DNA from: Bacteroidota bacterium
GTDB lineage: Bacteria; Bacteroidota; Bacteroidia; Bacteroidales; VadinHA17
DNA: 64,000 nt
Assembly: GCA_018262715.1 (NCBI GenBank)
Contig: JADFDS010000021.1
Coordinates: forward strand, 48,010 to 112,009
Reading direction: 5' to 3'
The position numbers and the translations under genes are program-made. The notes beneath the pieces are model-generated. The model saw only the letters and a program-made list of their open reading frames with translations, searched no databases and had not been told where the DNA came from. How positions within the stretch are numbered: position 1 is the first letter of the stretch; every line of letters begins with the position of its first letter. This document shows positions 19,101 to 25,650 of the stretch, piece by piece.

Positions 19101-19459
19101 GTAACTTCGCACTGATCAACAGTGAGATACGCTGGCCGGTGGTGAGGTATTTCGCGGGGCACCCGCTGAGGTCAAACCTCCTGAACAGCATACAGCTCGT
19201 CGGGTTCTATGATGTGGGCATGGCGTGGTCAGGATGGGATCCCTGGGGTAATGAAAACTATTGGAATGACAAGGTCTACCGGAATGGTCCGGTGGTGGTA
19301 ACGATTGATGCAATGCGCGAGCCGTTGGTGATGGGCTTCGGCGGAGGCGCCAGGGCGCAGTTGTTCGGCTATTTCATAAGAGCGGACCTGGCCTGGGGCA
19401 TTGACAACGGTTACATACTCCCCAAGATCTTCTATCTGTCGTTCAGTCTCGACTTCTGA
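16184..19459 (+). CDS. Large exported protein: peptidase MA-like region, PD40 propeller and C-terminal beta-barrel
   Basis: A 1091-residue surface protein of unknown function. The signal peptide ends at ASGQ (residue 25). Residues about 35-280 resemble a Peptidase MA-like (gluzincin) domain, including PDWYIKGLINYVAWGWD, but the expected HExxH is absent: the helix reads IASAIAEVVVYEML. Residues about 300-500 carry TolB-like PD40 repeats (VKVSPDGRYVAWVSN, TWHPGGQILTFANE, LSYSPDGSRLLASA). From about 690 to the C-terminus alternating aromatic strands and the final FYLSFSLDF suggest an Omp85/surface-antigen-like outer-membrane barrel. A good promoter precedes it. The domain order is seen directly; the loss of protease activity and membrane location are inferences. 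Confidence 0.8.
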   Translation: MIRKGLYIPFLTLFFLLTVAPASGQFYNGMQMTFGKNRVQYKDFYWTYFRFDEIDCYYNEFGREVAEYACKVAYEKLNEIEDYFDYTIDKRPILIIYNKKNDFRQSNIGLISAEDDYNVGGYSRVIKNKIMLWFNGDHEEFSKLIASAIAEVVVYEMLYNADLRDRTTSGSQIQIPDWYIKGLINYVAWGWDSDTDNRVRDGFENNRYKNLDNLEYEEAIYAGHSFWKYIGDTYGDAIIPNIIYLSKVYRNIEDGFLYGLGKSIKDTYRDWRNYYSAYYETKPGENYQVPREVKKAKPYERFTDVKVSPDGRYVAWVSNDWGKRRIWLHDTSTGKSRKIFTAEPKFEQSVDHTYPVLTWHPGGQILTFANEEKGGVQLYFYRTAEKKFEQRTMPFFEKVLSLSYSPDGSRLLASAVINGMTDIYVHTIISGTNERITFDIADDLNPLFVKGSDEIIVFSSNRVTDTLTNRGDPQERTGLTYNLFTYNLGAADGKLTRLGEDSMQDLMKPVMPTPSSTGFIGNGNGIMNHYTGNIDSTIAFIDTALHYTYFITPRQATDFPRNLEAFDRSGGQDAGVIFNQGRYRIFTGPSSATPVADTADIKTTTWRLEEIAMLRAADSINRLRDWLLAERARMNDTLKKPLYEYYTPANEPIDFRNYVFEKEKENFYELQWRKDYMDINLDTSRLKMPDALVYRPAFYNNYTATQIDFNFLNNTYQAYNGGAPYFNPGLNMLFKIGTLDLFEDYRITGGFRFSGNFDSNEYLVSLEALRGRFDKQVIFHKQSFDSYNDTSYYKIKSYTTYMSLRKPLSAVLALKGTLTYRYDSYVVQSTDQASLIAPSFNRHWAGLKGEVIYDNTRKRTINIYYGTRFKIFGEYYRELTEKKSDMFVLGADIRHYQKIHRDLIWANRFAASTSFGPSRLIYYMGGVDNWMRLPFGNVPQFDQTVPVNPNVNYGFQALATNMRGFTQNIRNGSNFALINSEIRWPVVRYFAGHPLRSNLLNSIQLVGFYDVGMAWSGWDPWGNENYWNDKVYRNGPVVVTIDAMREPLVMGFGGGARAQLFGYFIRADLAWGIDNGYILPKIFYLSFSLDF

Positions 19460-19641
19460 TAACGACCCTTTGGCGGAATCTTTTATCGGGGCGTAAACTG
19501 CTCCGGTTCAGGCATTATTTATTGATGTTGGCACCCTATTTGATATACTCCCGGCGAGGGTGAATTTTATTTATGTGTTTCGTTAGGAAAGAATGAAAAT
19601 AAGAGATAATTTTACGCCCGTAATCTTTAAAAAACAGTATA

Positions 19642-19809
19642 ATGGCTTACAAAATTTCAGATGATTGCACAGCTTGCGGAACCTGTATAGATGAATGTCC
19701 GGTTGAGGCTATATCTGAGGGTGACATCTACAAGATTGACCCGGATATATGTACCGATTGTGGTGCCTGCGCCGACGTTTGCCCTGTAGAGGCTATACAT
19801 CCGGCATAA
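19642..19809 (+). CDS. 2[4Fe-4S] ferredoxin, small
   Basis: A 55-residue bacterial-type ferredoxin. It has two CxxCxxCxxxCP cluster motifs: CTACGTCIDECP and CTDCGACADVCP. Cytoplasmic low-potential electron carrier, probably serving pyruvate or 2-oxoacid oxidoreductases in an anaerobic metabolism. It starts at ATG 19642 (MAYKISDDC) and ends at TAA 19807-19809. A rho-independent terminator follows, so it is a monocistronic unit. Length and motifs are exactly those of clostridial-type ferredoxins. Confidence 0.97.
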   Translation: MAYKISDDCTACGTCIDECPVEAISEGDIYKIDPDICTDCGACADVCPVEAIHPA

Positions 19810-19836
19810 CCGCATTCCCATTTTAGGAAAATTTGG

Positions 19837-19873
19837 AGGCTGTCCCGAATCAAAAGGGGCAGCCTTTCTTTAT
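19837..19873 (+). terminator. Rho-independent terminator of the ferredoxin gene
   Basis: AGGCTGTCCC at 19837-19846 pairs with GGGGCAGCCT at about 19856-19865 (10 bp, one T-G wobble), followed by TTCTTT on the plus strand. Confidence 0.8.
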
Positions 19874-19898
19874 GTTGAAGATCTGGTCTCCAGGCACG

Positions 19899-20495
19899 GT
19901 AAGAATACCGGTCGTTCTCTCACCGGATGACATCAGCTCACTTTATGAAGCCACCTAAATAAAGAAATGGTTTGCAAGGGCAGAAACTAAGGAGTACCAG
20001 GCAGCCATACAGCAGAGGGACCGAGCGATGCTTGGGATTTATTACGGTTGTGGCCTGAGAAAGAGTGAAGGCACTAACCTGATAACAGGTGATATATTAA
20101 CGGAGAGGAAATTAATCTTCGTGAGAAAAGGTAAAGGATGTAAGGAAAGATATGTTCCGGTGACCGATGGCAACCTCAGTTACATCACTGAATATTTACA
20201 GGATGGCCGGAACTTCTTACTTGCCAGGAACCAGTCCGGGACAGAATCATTTTTTATAAACCAGTTCGGTGGTAGTTGCAGCGATCAGGCATTATCGGCA
20301 AGACTTGACAGGCTGGTAAAGAATAGCGCCAGCACGGGTCTGCAGGGTAAGAAACCAACCCTTCACACGCTTCGGCACTCAATATCAACGCACCTGTTAC
20401 AGTCAGGAATGGAAATAGAAATGATCCAGAAGTTCCTGGGTCATGCCAGTCTCGAAAGCACCCAGATTTATACACATATTTTAAACGAATGTTGA
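19899..20495 (+). pseudogene. Tyrosine recombinase/integrase, C-terminal remnant with in-frame stop
   Basis: The frame reads VRIPVVLSPDDISSLYEAT, then TAA at 19956-19958, then IKKWFARAETKEYQ and the catalytic domain. The front segment is the usual start of a phage-integrase catalytic domain (PxVLSxxxIxxLYEAT), so the SAM-like DNA-binding N-terminus is lost and the domain is interrupted. Downstream, the active-site parts remain: GCGLRKSE (Arg I), HTLRHSISTHLLQSG (HxxR), GHASLESTQIYTH (His and the Tyr nucleophile). An ATG at 20028 could still yield a 155-residue piece, but this lacks the DNA-binding domain. It overlaps the next recombinase pseudogene by 7 bp, as in two-integrase modules of mobile elements. 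Inactivity is inferred from the stop codon. Confidence 0.82.
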
Positions 20496-21405
20496 GCGAA
20501 GCGAAATCCCGCAAGGCGGGAAGCTTTAAAGAATACCGGCAGAAAAAAGGCTACTCAGAAAAGAGCATCCGGGTGCAGGACAGCCATGTAAACTCATTTA
20601 AATCCTGGTGCATCAGGGAGAACATAAATCCCAGTGATATCACCTACAATCAGACCCTGAAATTTATTGATAGCGAAAAAGAAAGAGGTATCAGCAGACA
20701 GAGCATAATAAGAGAAATAAACTCGATCCGGATTTACTTTGATTACCTTATGGAATCCGGGATGACACATCAGAACATAATTAAACGCATCAGGATAAGA
20801 CAAAACGGAAAGAAGGTTCTCCCGGAGATCTTATCCACGCTGCAGCTTGAGAAAATATACCAGGACTTTAGCGGTCTTCCTGCATGGAACCATGGAACAG
20901 CAACTGCAAAGCTCTTGCACCAGCGAACACAGTGATCCTTGGCTTTTTGATTTATCAGGGGCTTGACAGTGGCGAGATAGCCAGGCTTGAAACCAATCAC
21001 GTTAATCTTAACGAAGGCAAAATTTATATCCCTTCAGGAAGGAAAAGCAGCTCAAGAACACTAAAGCTTCAGGCAAACCAGATCTTACCGCTAAAAACCT
21101 ACCTGGAAGAAACCCGTCCTGCCATCCTGGAAAAACGGGAGCTGCAATCAACTTATCTGTTCCCATCAAAGAAGTCAAGCGACCTGGTCTGTAACATAGT
21201 GGAAGCCGTTAAGAAGATCCACCCGGAGATAAAAGACAGCCGGCAGCTCAGGTCAAGTGTTCTTATGAACTGGCTCAAAACAAATAATATACGTCAGGTT
21301 CAATACATGGCCGGGCATAAGAGCATCAGGAGTACTGAGAGTTATCGAAGAGAGGATCTTACGGACCTGACAAAGCAGCTTGAGATGTTCCATCCGCTCA
21401 GGTGA
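20489..21405 (+). pseudogene. Second tyrosine recombinase, frameshifted and catalytically degenerate
   Basis: Two overlapping frames make one recombinase: 20489-20935 carries the SAM-like core-binding domain (GYSEKSIRVQDSHVNSFKSW...) and 20884-21405 the catalytic domain (VILGFLIYQGLDSGEIARLE ... YMAGHKSIRSTESYRRE). The frame changes between about 20884 and 20935. The catalytic Arg I position of the usual GLRxxE is Asp here (GLDSGE), and the HxxR box is SRQLRSS, so the protein would be impaired even without the shift; the GH and Tyr remain. The loss of Arg I may be old and typical of the second member of paired integrases, while the frameshift looks recent. A sequencing error cannot be excluded. 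Confidence 0.78.
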
Positions 21406-21500
21406 AAATGGTGGCAGCAAAATGTGTCCTCCAAACTTGATATCACAAATTGTGACCTCAAGATTAAATATTTAAATTTACAAACCTCAAACCCGAAAGC

Positions 21501-22064
21501 ATGACAAAACAAGACACTCAGATAATGATCCCGGATGAAGTAGTAATGAGTAAAATATATGTAATCAGGGGTGTGAATGTAATGATAGACAGGGACTTGG
21601 CCGAACTATATGGGGTTGAAACAAAATACCTGAAACGGCAGGTAAAAAGAAATATAATACGGTTCCCGGAAGACTTTATGTTCGAGCTTACAAATCAGGA
21701 ATTTAATGAATGGAGGAGCCAATTTGTCACCTCCAATGAGGATAGAATGGGACTTCGTTATGCTCCATACGCCTTTACGGAGGACGGAGTTGCACAACTT
21801 TCCACGGTACTAAATAGTGAAAGGGCGATTAAGGTAAATCTTCAGATCATCCGAATGTTCAGTAAGCTCCGCCGGTTGACGCTAACACACAAAGATATAT
21901 TACACAAGTTGGAGGAGTTAGAAAGGAATGATATCGAGCATGACAAGAAAATAGAACTCATTTTTGAATATCTCAAACAATTAGAAGCTGCCAAACAGCA
22001 GGAACTGGAGCAAAAGAATCGTAAACGTATCGGCTTCAAGACTCCCGGAAGCAAGGAAGACTAA
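21501..22064 (+). CDS. ORF6N domain protein
   Basis: A 187-residue protein with an N-terminal ORF6N domain (about 12-100): VMSKIYVIRGVNVMIDRDLAELYGVETKYLKRQVKRN and then RFPEDFMFELT, TEDGVAQLSTVLNS. ORF6N is a predicted DNA-binding domain from phages and mobile elements. The C-terminus (about 130-180) is a charged coiled coil (EELERNDIEHDKKIELIFEYLKQLEAAKQQE). The ATG at 21501 gives MTKQDTQIMIPDEVV. It lies next to two recombinase remnants, which fits a mobile-element relic. Its target and role are unknown. Confidence 0.92.
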   Translation: MTKQDTQIMIPDEVVMSKIYVIRGVNVMIDRDLAELYGVETKYLKRQVKRNIIRFPEDFMFELTNQEFNEWRSQFVTSNEDRMGLRYAPYAFTEDGVAQLSTVLNSERAIKVNLQIIRMFSKLRRLTLTHKDILHKLEELERNDIEHDKKIELIFEYLKQLEAAKQQELEQKNRKRIGFKTPGSKED

Positions 22065-22571
22065 TCCCCGCAGCTCCCCGATGGCCGTGCCCTGCCGGCT
22101 CGCTATCGAGAAAACACCTGCAACAACCGAGCAATTTTAGGTAGTTCGCTTAAAACTTTGGCTTAGGAAAGGTAGCTGCCGCCTTCCCGCAGTCAAGGTT
22201 AAAATGAATTTTGGAATATTTTTTTGATAGCTGTTTTTTATTTTCAATTGAACCCTGAAAGGCTCACGAACACCTTTGAAATTAATAACATTGTGAGTAA
22301 TCAAAAAAATATCCCAAAAACCTTGACACTTCCCCTCCCGCTCGCTTCAGTCTGTATCTAAGCCAAAGTTAAGCCATAGTGTAAAGTTTTACCAGAATCA
22401 TTTCCACAAAGAAAAACCACAAAAAAAGAAAGCTGACCGGAAACCATAGTGATTTTTTCTTTCAATTGAAACCGCTTTCAGTTGAAAAAGAAAAATATGT
22501 ATCTTTAGAGTAATAACGTTCTTTGAAAAAACACCCCGCACCTGGTCATTGAAAAGTCGGGGCACTGGTGA
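22065..22571. other. Gene-free stretch of the accessory island
   Basis: No coding frame with family features is seen. It includes an inverted-repeat pair (22154/22358, listed separately) and two palindrome-like TTTCAATTGAAA / TTTCAGTTGAAA sites near 22460-22485 in an AT-rich background. It ends where the Rhs-type fragment opens after a TGA at 22569. Confidence 0.6.
22154..22370. repeat. Inverted repeat pair enclosing 217 bp, possible MITE or transposon relic
   Basis: AACTTTGGCTTAG at 22154-22166 is perfectly repeated as its reverse complement CTAAGCCAAAGTT at 22358-22370. With a 2-nt gap, the match extends outward through GCTTAA on both sides. The interior is AT-rich and non-coding. Confidence 0.45.
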
Positions 22572-23369
22572 GAAAAGAGGCTTTACTGGTATACTTATTG
22601 CCTGAATAATCCCCTGAAGTATACTGATCCAAGCGGATACCTGCTTGATGCTGAATCGTGGCAAAGGTCGATGTACGAAAGCAGTTTTAGAAGATCCGGG
22701 TTTTCTCAGTCAGATATATGGATGCTTGAGAATGACCCTTACTGGGAGACCTATTTTGATAATCCCTATACCTCTTCTTATGCGACAGGTTCATCATACT
22801 ACAGCAATTATTCAGCAATTTATGGGAAACAACCTGAGAATCCTCACAGATTTACATCCGGATACTGGGTAAGAGAATGGGTTGACAGTAATGGCAATAT
22901 AATCTATCCCGACGGACTATCAGGAATGGGATATTTTCCCGAGATTACGATTGTAGAGAGATTTATACCTATGGCGCAGGTGGAGGGGGTGATGGAAAGA
23001 GCCAGAGATCCATGGTGGTACGAACCCGCTGATTTTCTTACAACCTACCTGGTAAGTTTAGATGTCCTCGCTAGATTATCGGGTGGACTTAAAGAAATGC
23101 CAGGATGTGGACAGGTTGGTTTTGCAGTTCAAACAGTAAAGTCTGGTCATAAAATATTGACTGGAGATAATTCTATATTTCCTTACACTGATTTTACTGC
23201 TTCATTTATTGGAGCTTTTGTAGGACTAGGTGGATTTATTGGAGGGATAAATTACTTGTTAATGGACAAGATCTGTGGCAGGGAGGAATTTGCTGAAGGC
23301 TTTATAAATGCAGTAAACCTTTATAGTGAATATGGAAATCCAATGTTTATCCGTTCTTGGACACACTAA
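22572..23369 (+). pseudogene. Orphan Rhs-repeat C-terminal tip (5'-truncated)
   Basis: The frame opens after TGA at 22569 with KRLYWYTYCLNNPLKYTDPSGY, the end of an Rhs core domain (the conserved YCLNNPLxYTDPSG motif), but nothing upstream codes for the Rhs repeats. After the core motif come about 245 unique residues: Tyr/Ser-rich (YWETYFDNPYTSSYATGSSY), WVREWVDSNGNIIYPDG, and a hydrophobic stretch (FIGAFVGLGGFIGGINYLLM). The first in-frame ATG is at 22671, giving a 232-residue product. In intact Rhs proteins this variable tip is the toxin or effector. Whether the fragment is expressed, and its activity, are unknown. It is lower in GC than flanking chromosome, consistent with transfer. Confidence 0.72.
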
Positions 23370-23395
23370 TTTATAATTAGAAAAAGGTAAAGTAA

Positions 23396-23779
23396 ATGGG
23401 AAATATAATTGAATATGCTTTTAATAGAGTATATCACATATTGAGTTCACTGGATGATGATGGTGAAAAATATAACAAACATATTACAACATGGTTGTTT
23501 TGTTCAATAATTACTGCCGTTTTTTTTATAGATATTGTATTATTTTTAACTAATTCTAAAAAGGTTTTTTTATTGAATGATGGAATTTTCTTTTTACTAA
23601 TATTTCTAGTTGTTGCACTTTTTTATTACTTTTTCACTTTAAGGAAAAGGAAGTATGTAGTTATTATAGAATCATATATTAATGAAAGCAAAAAGAGTAT
23701 TTGGATAGGAAATATCTGCATCTTAATATTTTCATTAGCTACAATCGTTTTATTCATCGTAAAAAGTTCCGGACTTTAG
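23396..23779 (+). CDS. Small AT-rich membrane protein, candidate immunity protein for the Rhs tip
   Basis: A 127-residue protein with three predicted membrane segments: about 32-52 (WLFCSIITAVFFIDIVLFL), about 62-82 (GIFFLLIFLVVALFYYFF) and about 102-123 (IWIGNICILIFSLATIVLFI). The N-terminal 30 residues are charged (SSLDDDGEKYNK). It begins 26 bp after the Rhs-tip stop on the same strand with a GAAAAAGG-like ribosome-binding site, and its codon use is markedly AT-rich (poly-T/poly-A runs) compared with neighbours. No family was recognised. By position it could be the cognate immunity protein of the tip; this is inference only. Confidence 0.7.
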   Translation: MGNIIEYAFNRVYHILSSLDDDGEKYNKHITTWLFCSIITAVFFIDIVLFLTNSKKVFLLNDGIFFLLIFLVVALFYYFFTLRKRKYVVIIESYINESKKSIWIGNICILIFSLATIVLFIVKSSGL

Positions 23780-23845
23780 GGTGATTTTTGGGTCCACTGC
23801 GTAGCCAAGAAAGAAGGTTGTTGTACATGGAAACTGTTTTCTTTC

Positions 23846-24874
23846 CTATTTCGGATTGTATTTTGCCCCTGCCAGTATAGCCTGGCAATCGGTCATTGAC
23901 ATGAGCTCCTCCATTGTCACATCCGGATTGTTGTTCATGTACCGCTCGATGATCCTGAAACCGGTCCATACCACTGCCCTGCCGGGCGATTCCTCGGTAA
24001 AATAACTTGTGAACGGAGCCTCTCCGGTGAACTTGCGGATCATAAAGCCATCAGTTGAAAATAACAAGTCCTTGCTCACCAGATATTCCCAGATCATTCC
24101 CTCTCCCTCCTTACAGAACTCCATCTGCTTTCCTGTGAACCCGAAAAGAACAGTGTCAGCAAGCGCAGGCATCATCCGCCTGGTGAAATAAACCAGCTTG
24201 GCCTCATGAAGCATGGAGTTAAGAAGGGTCTTCGTCCCGTACCCGGCGGAGTTGTAATCCCACTCCGTGGCGGCCCATGCGTACATACAGTCGGAGGCAG
24301 TATAATCAGGTGTCATCTTGCGCGCCTGGTAACTGTAAATGCCTATGGACGGATAATAGGCACACCCGGCTCCCAGGTAACGGTCAAGGCTTACCATCAG
24401 CAGAGAGTCGTCAACGATGATACTGTTGTTGAATACCGAGATACATGTTATAACCTGCGGCACAACCCTGTCAGGAAAGTAGTGTCTGTAATGCCTGAAT
24501 GCGCTCTCAAGCTCCTTCTCCAGCCGTTCCGTGTCAGGCCACACCTTCTTCACCGTATCCCACAGATCGAGGTTGCGGAGATCGGTGGCAAACAGAACGA
24601 AAGCCGAATTCCACCGCTCGTCTGAAGGATCACCCAGGCCGATGACGGTGCTGTAAGTATCAAGTGCCCTCCCGTATTCAAGCTTCAGCGTATCAGCCAA
24701 GGCTGCCAGCTCGTTCGGAGGAGTGCTGAAAACCTCACTCCCAAGGTCCCTTATGCGAAGATCAAGCTCAATCCCTGACACGTTAACCCTGTAAGGATCA
24801 CGGCGGCATGATGCTGAGAACACGGTTAACAGCACCAGGGCCGCGGCAGTGATTATTCTGGAGAAATGAGTCAT
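23846..24874 (-). CDS. gldB: Gliding motility-associated lipoprotein GldB-like
   Basis: A 342-residue predicted lipoprotein of the GldB family, a component linked to gliding motility and type IX secretion in Bacteroidota. ATG 24874 is chosen (MTHFSRIITAAALVLLTVFSASC), giving lipobox FSASC; an in-frame ATG at 24904 would add ten residues before it. Features typical of the family: DLRIRDLGSEVF near the N-terminus, ISVFNNSIIVDDSLLMVSLDRYLGAG, HEAKLVYFTRRMMP, and ESPGRAVVWTGFRIIERYM near the C-terminus. No HExxH is present. Non-gliding Bacteroidota also keep it, so motility cannot be concluded. It is divergent from the barrel gene and nadE downstream, a neighbourhood in which gldB is often found. 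Confidence 0.85.
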   Translation of the reverse strand: MTHFSRIITAAALVLLTVFSASCRRDPYRVNVSGIELDLRIRDLGSEVFSTPPNELAALADTLKLEYGRALDTYSTVIGLGDPSDERWNSAFVLFATDLRNLDLWDTVKKVWPDTERLEKELESAFRHYRHYFPDRVVPQVITCISVFNNSIIVDDSLLMVSLDRYLGAGCAYYPSIGIYSYQARKMTPDYTASDCMYAWAATEWDYNSAGYGTKTLLNSMLHEAKLVYFTRRMMPALADTVLFGFTGKQMEFCKEGEGMIWEYLVSKDLLFSTDGFMIRKFTGEAPFTSYFTEESPGRAVVWTGFRIIERYMNNNPDVTMEELMSMTDCQAILAGAKYNPK

Positions 24875-24950
24875 GCAGTCTGTATTGTATTGTTGCCAGT
24901 ACAAAATAAGGACATTTATTTATAATTTTAGCCCGGCTAAGACTGAGAAG

Positions 24951-25649
24951 ATGAAAAGAGTAATCAACCGGACGGTATCAAGGACAATGATTCTTGTACT
25001 GATGGCTGCGATGCCCGCCCGGGCCGTCGCGCAGGAACTTGTATTCGTGGTCCACGCTGACCCGGTTATCTCCTGGATAGGCTCCAACGAGTCGGAATAT
25101 GCCAGTGAAGGAGCACGGGCAGGATTCGACATAGGACTTAACGTGCTGCATTACTTCGCCGAGAACTATGCCATCTCATCGGGCATCAGCATCATCTCCG
25201 CCGGCGGGAGGCAGAGCGCTACCGAAAACCATACAATGGTGTTCAATAACCTTGACCCCCCGACCATCCCCGCCGGCGATGAAATGAAGTATAACCTGAA
25301 GTACATGAATATCCCGATAGGGATCCGGCTTCAGACAAACCAGGTGGGGTACCTTACCTATTACACTGACCTCGGGTTCGATGTCAGGTTGCTGCTCAAA
25401 TCAACGGTAGACCTTCCCACCCTGCAGATTTTTTCTGAAAACGCCAAAAACGAAGTCTTCGGAATGAATGCCGGATGGCATATCGGAGGAGGAGTTGAAT
25501 ATGAACTCGGCATCGACGCATCACTGATTGCAGGCCTTACCTACGCGCAGGACTTCTTTGACATCACCAAGGACCTGAAGGACGTGAACCAGCACCCTGA
25601 CAGGTCAGGGCTGAGGATGTTCAGGATCAGGCTCGGACTGAAGTTCTGA
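24951..25649 (+). CDS. PorT-family outer-membrane beta-barrel protein (near gldB)
   Basis: A 232-residue barrel-type protein. ATG 24951 (MKRVINRTVSRTMILVLMAAMPARAVAQ) gives a signal peptide and a GAGAAG ribosome-binding site; the longer frame from 24873 adds 26 residues that cover the gldB promoter region and is not favoured. Strands include EGARAGFDIGLNVLHYFAENYAISSGISIISAGG, LKYMNIPIGIRLQTNQVG, TYYTDLGFDVRLLL and the C-terminal FRIRLGLKF ending in Phe. The gap to nadE is one base, so they are co-transcribed. PorT itself is part of T9SS in this phylum; whether this copy is it cannot be settled from the sequence. Confidence 0.8.
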   Translation: MKRVINRTVSRTMILVLMAAMPARAVAQELVFVVHADPVISWIGSNESEYASEGARAGFDIGLNVLHYFAENYAISSGISIISAGGRQSATENHTMVFNNLDPPTIPAGDEMKYNLKYMNIPIGIRLQTNQVGYLTYYTDLGFDVRLLLKSTVDLPTLQIFSENAKNEVFGMNAGWHIGGGVEYELGIDASLIAGLTYAQDFFDITKDLKDVNQHPDRSGLRMFRIRLGLKF

Positions 25650-25650
25650 C

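Noticed and set aside
22398..22664. Minus-strand ORF of 88 residues in the accessory island
   Set aside because: Antisense to the Rhs fragment start, hydrophobic by AT content, no supporting start context.
23846..24874. GldB-like protein as a zinc metalloprotease
   Set aside because: No HExxH motif is present; only HEAK occurs in the relevant segment.
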